This document shows, in pieces, positions 58,018 through 64,000 of a stretch of 64,000 nucleotides of DNA. Position numbers and translations under genes: made by a program. Where the stretch lies: NCBI GenBank assembly GCA_019339365.1, contig CP079859.1, positions 2,108,001 through 2,172,000 on the forward strand, in the 5' to 3' direction. How positions within the stretch are numbered: position 1 is the stretch's first letter; each line of letters opens with the position of its first letter. The notes beneath the pieces were generated by a model. The model made no database searches, had not been told where the DNA came from, and saw nothing but the letters and a program-made list of their open reading frames with translations. The stretch comes from Vibrio neptunius. Lineage in GTDB: Bacteria; Pseudomonadota; Gammaproteobacteria; Enterobacterales; Vibrionaceae.

Positions 58018-58084
58018 GCGTGAATCAATGTGAAGTCAAACAGGCTCGAAGGTTTTATGATGCAACGTGTGGGAGAGAAAAAGG

Positions 58085-59095
58085 ATGGACCCGTTAACGC
58101 AAGGGCTAATAGGGGCGGCTTTACCCCAATCAGTCAGCGATAAAAAACACAGTCTTGTTGCCGGAGGCTTAGGTATGTTCGCTGGCATGTCACCAGATCT
58201 AGACGTGTTCATTCGCTCTTCTCACGACCCATTGTTGTTTCTGGAGTACCACCGACAATTTACCCATTCTCTTCTATTCATACCACTAGGTAGCTTGGTT
58301 TGCAGTTTGGTCTTGCATTGGTTGTTTTCTCGACGGTTTGGGCTCAACTTTGGTAAAACTTGGTTGTATTGTTCACTGGGCTTCGCGACCCATGCCTTGC
58401 TGGATGCCTGTACCTCTTATGGCACGCAATTGCTTTGGCCTGCCAGTCATGAGCGATATGCATGGAACATAGTGTCTGTCGTGGACCCGGTTTTTACTTT
58501 ACCGCTTTTGATAGGTATTGCCGTTACGCTACGAAAGAGGACACCATGGGGAGCAAGAGTTGCTTTGCTTTGGGGGCTATCCTACTTATCCCTAGGAATA
58601 ATACAAAAGGAAAGAGCTTATCATGAGGGGTGGCAATTGGCTCAAGTACGAAACCACGTCCCAAGCCGATTAATGGTTAAGCCGAGTTTTGCCAATTTAC
58701 TGGTGTGGAAAGTGCTTTATGAAACGGATAATCACTACCATGTAGATGCAGTAAGGTTAGGTCGAACAACCCAAGTTTATGCCGGTGAATCGATTGCCAG
58801 AATAGATCTCGAGAGAGATCTTCCCTGGCTTGATACGCATTCACAACAGGCTAAAGACCTTGAACGCTTTCGCCGCTTTTCAGACGGTTATCTAGCCATA
58901 GATCCCAATGACAAACTGAGTGTGGTTGACGTCCGCTATTCCATCGTGCCCAATCAGTTTGACCCACTTTGGGGGATTAAACTTTCCCCATCGGCGGCGA
59001 AAAACGTTCATGCTCAATACGTGACATACAGAAATACTTCATCAGAAGCAAGGCAACGCTTTTGGAGTATGTTGTTCGACTTTAAAGGGTACTGA
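58085..59095 (+). CDS. YdjM-type membrane-bound metal-dependent hydrolase
   Basis: This 336-residue inner-membrane protein starts MDPLTQGLIGAALPQSV, the signature of the DUF457/YdjM family. It has metal-binding candidates in GMSPDLDVF, HRQFTHSLLF and FATHALLDACTSYG, and about four membrane segments. The ATG at 58085 was chosen for the family start and the GAGAGAAAAAGG site. Some relatives are DNA-damage induced, but no LexA box was recognised here. It is unrelated to secretion and looks like cargo inside the T3SS region. Confidence 0.85.
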   Translation: MDPLTQGLIGAALPQSVSDKKHSLVAGGLGMFAGMSPDLDVFIRSSHDPLLFLEYHRQFTHSLLFIPLGSLVCSLVLHWLFSRRFGLNFGKTWLYCSLGFATHALLDACTSYGTQLLWPASHERYAWNIVSVVDPVFTLPLLIGIAVTLRKRTPWGARVALLWGLSYLSLGIIQKERAYHEGWQLAQVRNHVPSRLMVKPSFANLLVWKVLYETDNHYHVDAVRLGRTTQVYAGESIARIDLERDLPWLDTHSQQAKDLERFRRFSDGYLAIDPNDKLSVVDVRYSIVPNQFDPLWGIKLSPSAAKNVHAQYVTYRNTSSEARQRFWSMLFDFKGY

Positions 59096-59175
59096 GGGTC
59101 GAGACAAAGCATTGACTAATGCAGATGTTCGTGGCGATTTAACGCTCAGTCGTCACGCCACTCTTTGTTGTCGTC

Positions 59176-59643
59176 TTATGTCTCACTCCTACTTAACACG
59201 CCAAGGTTTATTGCTTGATCTAGGGTCAGTGCCTTTGAGACCAAACTATGCAGAGCCGCCTCTGACAGCTGCCAGACATCGGCTTCATGGGGTGGAGGAG
59301 GGACGTGTATATCAATGGAAGTTCCGGCCTGGCTGATACGCGACCACAATCGACGATCGACAACGTAAACATAGGTATTCTGGGGCCAATCATCATTCAC
59401 TTTGATCAATACGTTTAGCCACCATCGGGTTCTTTGCAGGCCAGCAGAGCCCTCTATTTTCTCAAGCGATGGCATGTTTTGAGACCGGATGGCTAGCTGA
59501 GTGGCAATCGAGACATCCAGTGCCCCTGGGTAGCTCTCGCTAAATGGGTTAGTAAACAATCCATCATAAGAGCAAGCCCAACTGAGTGAGCTTGCTAATC
59601 CGATAGCCCCAGAAGCAATAAAAGAGACAATACGCTTCTTCAT
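59176..59643 (-). CDS. Exported protein of unknown function
   Basis: This 155-residue protein has a signal peptide (about 1-23, ending LSWAC) and no domain I recognise. Features are WWLNVLIKVNDDWPQNTYVY and a proline run (VPPPPHE). It follows the alkylsulfatase by nine bases in the same direction, so it is probably co-transcribed and may support that enzyme in the periplasm. Confidence 0.7.
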   Translation of the reverse strand: MKKRIVSFIASGAIGLASSLSWACSYDGLFTNPFSESYPGALDVSIATQLAIRSQNMPSLEKIEGSAGLQRTRWWLNVLIKVNDDWPQNTYVYVVDRRLWSRISQAGTSIDIHVPPPPHEADVWQLSEAALHSLVSKALTLDQAINLGVLSRSET

Positions 59644-59652
59644 AAGAGATTC

Positions 59653-61606
59653 CTATGGGGTTACTATATTAAACCAAAAATTAAAGCTATCCAGCATGGT
59701 AACAAAGTCCTTAAGCTGCTGTGGGTCGCCCTCAATTTGGATTGAACCATCGGCAATCGCTTGTTCTAACGTCAGTTTTCCTAGTTGAACATCATCGAGT
59801 GTCGTCTTGGCTAGCGCCAGAGAGACCCCAGGGTTTTTAGCGAGTTTCTTGGTGTGATTTAACACGGAGTTTTCGACATAGAGTGCGTATTGCTCGTCGA
59901 GATCGGTGAAATTGATATTCATCGATAACGTTTTACCTGCCGCTTTTTCAGGCAAAATACGCACGGCTAAATAGTCAAACAACATCTCTGGCGGCATGTT
60001 TTTGATGATATCTGGAGAAGCAACATTCGTCCCGCCAGTACTTGGAGTGCCATTCCTTAACTCGTACGCACCTTGTAGATAAACTGAGCGCCAAGGACCT
60101 GATTCTGCCTGATAACCCATCTGTTCATAGGTATCTGCGAGCAGCTCTTTACCCTTTTTACTTTCTGGATTGGCGAATACAACATGTTTAAGTACCTCGG
60201 CAACCCAGCGATAATGGCCTTTGTCAAAGTCTGCTTGTGCTTTTTGATCGCTTGTTGTTCGCCCCCATGTATTCAACATATTTCTCTGCAGCATCAGCAG
60301 GGGGCAGGTTATTTAGATCGGATGGATTGCCGTTGTACCAGCCCATATAGCGCTGATACACAGCTCTGCTATTGTGACGTAAGGTGCCGTAATAGCCTCT
60401 TGAACTCCAAGTATTACCAATTTCATCCGGAAATTCGATCATCTCAGAAATTTCTGAACCAATATAACCTTGATTCATCAGGCGTACTGTTTGATCGTGT
60501 GTGTACTTATACATGTCTCTTTGTGTTTTAAAGTACTCGACAATATCTTTTTGCCCCCACATGGGCCAGTGATGACTTTGGAATTTAACTTCCACTTCAT
60601 CTCCCCACAAATCAATCGTTTCCTGCAGGTAGCTCGACCACTTGAGGGCGTCCCGTACTTGAGCACCTCGCAGAGTAAGAATGTTGTGCATCGTGTTGGT
60701 CGTGTTTTCTGCCATCCAAAGCGCTTTTTTATCCGGGAACCAGATATTCATTTCAGTAGGAGCTTCTGAGCCGGGCGTGTACTGAAAAACCATTTGAACA
60801 CCATCAATCGTCCGTTTCTCTCCCGTTTCTTTTATGATGTCCGTTGGTTTAATCATTGTCGCAATACCCGTTGAGGTCGTCTGGCCCAAACCACCATTGA
60901 CGCCACCTTTTTCATTTCTTGGTAGAAGTGCACCATACATATAGACTGCACGCCTACCCATAGCGTTACCAGCGATCACATTTTCTGAGACGGCATGTTC
61001 AGTAAAACCGTATGAAGCGACAATAGGCACCTTACCTGAAATGACGTCTTTTTCATCCACCACGCCTCGTACGCCTCCGAAGTGATCGATATGACTATGG
61101 CTGTAGAAGACACCTGTGACGGGTCTTTCTCCCAGTTCTTGGTTAATAAAATTGAGTGCTGCCTTGGCTGTCTCTTGTGAGATGAGTGGATCAAAGACTA
61201 TCCAGCCTGTCTCACCTTTAATGAAGGTGATGTTTGACAAATCATAACCACGAACTTGATAAATGCCTTCCGTCACTTCAAACAAGCCGTTGATCATATT
61301 TAGCTGAGCATTACGCCATAAACTTGGATTGACGGTATCGGGCGAGGGTTTATCTAAACTAATGTAATCTTTATAGGCCTCCAGATCCCAAACAATATCA
61401 CCATTTTCATTCGTGATTGTGACGACTTCTTGCTTCGCAACAAAGCCCCTTTGAGCATCTTTGAAATCACGCTTGTCGTTAAAAGGCAGCTCTTGTTTAA
61501 CTTGATTATTCACTTCTTTGGTGACATCGGAGGCGTCTTTGGGTTCAGATGCATTCGCACTACTTATCACCAATAAAACCATTCCTAACCTTGCTATTTC
61601 CTTCAT
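59653..61606 (-). CDS. Secreted alkylsulfatase (SdsA/YjcS type), frameshifted twice in this sequence
   Basis: These enzymes cleave primary alkyl sulfates such as SDS. The start at 61606 (AGGAG upstream) gives a signal peptide. The zinc motif SHSHIDHFGG and AENTTNTMHNILTLRGAQVR are intact. The first frame ends just after EKYVEYMG, and the rest (KAQADFDKGHYRWVAEVLKH, YQAESGPWRSVYLQGAYELR) is in another frame. One added base in each of the C5 run at 60262-60266 and the T5 run at 60241-60245 restores MGGEQQAIKKAQADF and about 651 residues, the family length. An SCP2-like C-terminal domain follows. Confidence 0.88.
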
Positions 61607-61860
61607 AAAGGATCTCCTGCATGTTGTATGCTCTAAGGTTAGGAAAGAAATGACAGAGTGCAAATATTGCTTTAAAAATCAAAGGCTTACATAGATATTA
61701 GTGAGCTTTGAGTTATTAATTGTTATTGTTTTTATTGGTATTATCGATTTTGCTATCAGAAGAAATAAGCTAAAAATGACCAGCTTGGCCGCAGGTAAGA
61801 TCTTAGGTGAAAGCTGGCATGGTAGAATAGAGCTCAATTGAATTGAGGCACGTTTTTGTG

Positions 61861-62883
61861 TCACCGACGAAAGTAACTCATAGTGCCTATCTCTTTGAAA
61901 ACAATATGGTAGAGTCTACCGCTTCTTTTTGCTCGTAAGTTGCCTGAGATAATAAATGGCTCAATGCTGTCTCTGTAAGCGGGATTAACTCTGAATCCAA
62001 AACACTCCTCATAGAAATACAGTAATTCACCAAACGTTCCGATCTTGATCAGATCCAACATACAAACCAATAGTGTTTTTGACGCCTTGCTCTGTCTAAA
62101 TTTGAGCGCGGATTGATATTTCATTGCCGCCATATGAGTGTGAGAAAACAGCGGACTTGGCGGAACTTTACCAACCAAATTAAACAGGCTACTTGTATTA
62201 ACTAGGTGCTCTAAGTATTTAGGGGTAACGGCTCTTGGATCGGAGCCAAAACAGGTTTTGCCGTATTGGGCGACGGATGCGCACTCATACACCGATGCAC
62301 TTAATTCTGAACAGAACATGTTGGGAGCCCGTTTACTTATCCCATAAACGAAATCTAGAATGTCTTGGATGTACTGATTGGTCCCAGAGTTAAAGTTTCT
62401 TTTCTTTAAAAGTGATGAGATAGAGCCAATTTTGTCATATTTCCCGCCGGTGATATTGTTTTTATACAAGAAGTCTTTGTCTCTAGTATTCACATTGTGT
62501 TTACACAAAGCGGCGGCTATCTTGCTCGCGCCGTTGGCTAACACCTTGTCGGAACATCTAAATACCACCCAGCCATTCTTTCGTTTACTGGTTAGGGCCA
62601 TAGACCTTACGACGCCTTCTCCGCTCGCTTCAGCAATTTCATCTTTCGATATCGCTAAAGCAGCGTGTTCAGACGTTCCTGAGCCTTGTAACTGCATCCC
62701 TGCTTTCTCGTCTAAAGATTTCTTATGAATGAAAGAATCTTGCATCATAGGAATCAAAACTTCTGTTGGTTTTGAAGCGTGTCCAGGAAACATTTTAGCA
62801 ATAATCACATCACCTGGTTGTAGCGTAACTTCTTTCAGGTGATCGTATTGATGTTGTGTACTGATGACTTTTTTATTAAACAT
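61861..62883 (-). CDS. Permuted NlpC/P60 (YiiX/C92-like) papain-fold protein; candidate T3SS effector
   Basis: This 340-residue protein lacks a signal peptide. The start of the fold is LQPGDVIIAK, followed by H73 in SGTSEHAALAISKDEIAEAS and, far later, C191 in MFCSELSASVYE. Histidine before cysteine is the order of the circularly permuted NlpC/P60 (YiiX-type) cysteine peptidases or acyltransferases. The C-terminal 130 residues match nothing I know. It sits between the translocator operon and the AraC-needle unit. Its location, cytosolic form and host-like enzyme fold suggest a translocated effector, which is inference. Confidence 0.68.
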   Translation of the reverse strand: MFNKKVISTQHQYDHLKEVTLQPGDVIIAKMFPGHASKPTEVLIPMMQDSFIHKKSLDEKAGMQLQGSGTSEHAALAISKDEIAEASGEGVVRSMALTSKRKNGWVVFRCSDKVLANGASKIAAALCKHNVNTRDKDFLYKNNITGGKYDKIGSISSLLKKRNFNSGTNQYIQDILDFVYGISKRAPNMFCSELSASVYECASVAQYGKTCFGSDPRAVTPKYLEHLVNTSSLFNLVGKVPPSPLFSHTHMAAMKYQSALKFRQSKASKTLLVCMLDLIKIGTFGELLYFYEECFGFRVNPAYRDSIEPFIISGNLRAKRSGRLYHIVFKEIGTMSYFRR

Positions 62884-63085
62884 GCGACGGCACCTGTGCA
62901 GTTATATCTATGAAAAATAGGGTATTAACAAATTGTAGAACCTTGTAACTAACAAATCTATTTGTAAGGGTGATTTTTAGGCAGTGATCAATATTCCTTA
63001 TCCGTTGACCAGTTTAGTCAATGTAAGGAACGCGCTGCCCAAAGCGATAGCTAGGGTAAACCCCTATGTCCTGACAACCATGAGT

Positions 63086-63101
63086 TCAGGTGTTCACCTG
63101 A
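63086..63101. promoter_or_regulatory. Palindromic operator candidate upstream of the AraC-type gene
   Basis: A perfect inverted repeat TCAGGTG-TT-CACCTGA, centred 69-70 bases from the start codon of the AraC gene. It extends with ATACC to the 18 bases shared with the site before ssaB. A second inverted repeat, TTGAC/GTCAA with 7 bases between, lies at 63005-63021. Confidence 0.7.
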
Positions 63102-63162
63102 TACCTACCTGAGCTTGAACCAAGCAAACTAAACCCAACAACAAGAAAAGAAGGTCGTTGAT

Positions 63163-63864
63163 ATGAAAGCATTACAGGTGGTCTTGTTCTTTAAGCCAGG
63201 TCATATCGATTATCAAGGAAAACGAACAGAGGTGGCGGGAAATCAGCTCGTTATGATCGGAGAAGAAGCTGAAATACACGCGGCAAGTCGCAGTGATTGG
63301 ATGAGTGTGTTTTTCTATCCTGGTGAGATTTGTCAGGTTTATCCATTACTGACTGAGCTGATAACACATAATCATACTGGACTACGAACAATCAACGGTG
63401 AAATAGAAACTGTCCCAGTCTTTGATGAGCTTGTTAACGTTATTCAGCAACTTCATAAAGTCAACAAAGAAGTCATGCTGCGCTTTGTTTTTACCTACTG
63501 CCTTGAGATGAACAAGCCATATTTCTCAGAGTTGCTTAACCAATACGCCGACCCAAATGACAAAGTATTTGATTTCGTAAACAAGCATCTTTATGAGCAA
63601 TGGTCAGTATCTCGCTACGCTGAGCAACTTGGTATGGAAGTGACAAAGCTCAACACGGCTTTCTACAAATATTATGGTCAATCAACCAAAGCGTGGCTGA
63701 CCGAACAACGCTTGAGCTATGCGAAACAGGTGATTCTAGAAACAAATCGAAAAATAGCTGACGTCGCTTTTGATGCGGGTTTTAGCAGTCATTCTCATTT
63801 TATCGGTGCATTCAAAAAGCGTTATCAATGCAGCCCATCAGATTTACGCGCCGGTAAAAGATAG
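63163..63864 (+). CDS. AraC-family transcriptional regulator (EsrC-like position)
   Basis: This 233-residue regulator has an N-terminal domain of about 130 residues and a C-terminal AraC double helix-turn-helix (SVSRYAEQLGMEVTKLNTAF, then IADVAFDAGFSSHSHFIGAF, KKRYQCSPSDLR). In Edwardsiella, EsrC is an AraC regulator inside the T3SS cluster and activates it under EsrB. Here the gene lies directly before the needle gene (9 bases), so it probably opens and controls the needle operon. AAGAAGG precedes the ATG. Confidence 0.88.
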   Translation: MKALQVVLFFKPGHIDYQGKRTEVAGNQLVMIGEEAEIHAASRSDWMSVFFYPGEICQVYPLLTELITHNHTGLRTINGEIETVPVFDELVNVIQQLHKVNKEVMLRFVFTYCLEMNKPYFSELLNQYADPNDKVFDFVNKHLYEQWSVSRYAEQLGMEVTKLNTAFYKYYGQSTKAWLTEQRLSYAKQVILETNRKIADVAFDAGFSSHSHFIGAFKKRYQCSPSDLRAGKR

Positions 63865-63873
63865 GAGGTCATC

Positions 63874-64000
63874 ATGGATCTTAATGCAATTATCAATCAA
63901 TTGTCCCAAATGTCAGCGCAATCTGCTCAAGACATTAAAACAAAAATGGCACAAGCGGACCCGAATAACCCTGATCAAATGCTACAAGCTCAATTTTCGG
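63874..64000 (+). CDS. sctF: T3SS needle protein SctF (SsaG-like), 5' part only
   Basis: The window ends after 42 codons. The visible residues start MDLNAIINQLSQMSAQSAQD, then include KMAQADPNNPDQMLQAQF, closely matching the start of SsaG (which has NDLLNPESMIKAQF in the same place). Needle subunits are about 70-80 residues and polymerise into the hollow needle. AGGAGG precedes the ATG by five bases, next to the AraC gene. The genes expected to follow (inner rod, SctJ, ATPase and others) are beyond the right edge. Confidence 0.9.
   Translation, partial: MDLNAIINQLSQMSAQSAQDIKTKMAQADPNNPDQMLQAQFS

Noticed and set aside
1..64000. CRISPR arrays, rRNA, tRNA and prophage genes
   Set aside because: No regularly spaced repeats, cloverleaf-like tRNA sequence, rRNA segments or phage structural genes were recognised on either strand.

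Overview
The window reads as chromosomal DNA of a Vibrio-like gammaproteobacterium (Vibrionaceae). The main reason is the conserved block at about 20.2-40.3 kb: two tandem polyamine-binding proteins with potC-potB-potA, a Bax-like glucosaminidase, a DUF2987 protein, ttcA, uspE, fnr, a TauE/SafE-type protein, ccoS-ccoI-ccoH and ccoP-ccoQ-ccoO-ccoN. This gene order matches my recollection of Vibrio chromosome I. No rRNA, tRNA or CRISPR array was seen.

Layout. (1) 0-4.1 kb: two LysR regulators, a metallo-beta-lactamase-fold protein with an unusual active site, and a LasA-like secreted peptidase. (2) 4.1-6.6 kb: an AT-rich island with an orphan 427-residue protein carrying kinase-like motifs, next to a decayed IS3-family transposase. 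(3) 6.6-14.0 kb: a six-gene surface-fibre operon on the minus strand (lipoprotein with an Ig-like end, pilin-like subunit, second small subunit, CS1-type usher, chaperone, putative tip protein). (4) 14.3-17.8 kb: an MFS transporter and a DHDPS-family aldolase divergent from a MocR-type regulator. (5) 18-40.3 kb: chemoreceptor, CobB sirtuin, diguanylate cyclase, then the conserved Vibrio block for polyamine uptake, tRNA thiolation, stress response, FNR and cbb3 oxidase. (6) 40.4 kb to the right edge: a type III secretion system (T3SS) of the Salmonella SPI-2 / Edwardsiella type, inserted beside the cbb3 locus. It has the export-gate genes sctR-S-T-U, a two-component pair resembling SsrB/SsrA, an ssaB-sctC-sctD-ssaE-sseA operon, a translocator operon (two SseB-like filament proteins, SscA-like chaperone, SseC- and SseD-like translocators, SscB-like chaperone, SseF-like effector with a long coiled-coil tail), about 6 kb of unrelated enzymes, a peptidase-like candidate effector, an AraC regulator placed like Edwardsiella EsrC, and the first 42 codons of the needle gene. 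The remaining T3SS genes should lie to the right.

Two results stand out. First, the three T3SS units starting at sctR, ssaB and the AraC gene each carry a palindrome of the form TCAGGT-N4-ACCTGA (one half-site imperfect at ssaB), centred 66-70 bases before the start codon. Two copies share 18 identical bases. This looks like a common operator that ties the dispersed units into one regulon. Second, eight otherwise well-preserved genes (usher, DHDPS-like, MocR-like, ccoN, SsrA-like kinase, SseF-like effector, B3-type hydrolase, alkylsulfatase) are each broken by single-base indels in short homopolymers, ten sites in all. Restoring one base per site gives family-length proteins. That pattern suggests sequencing error more than gene decay, so these are annotated here as single genes spanning the break.
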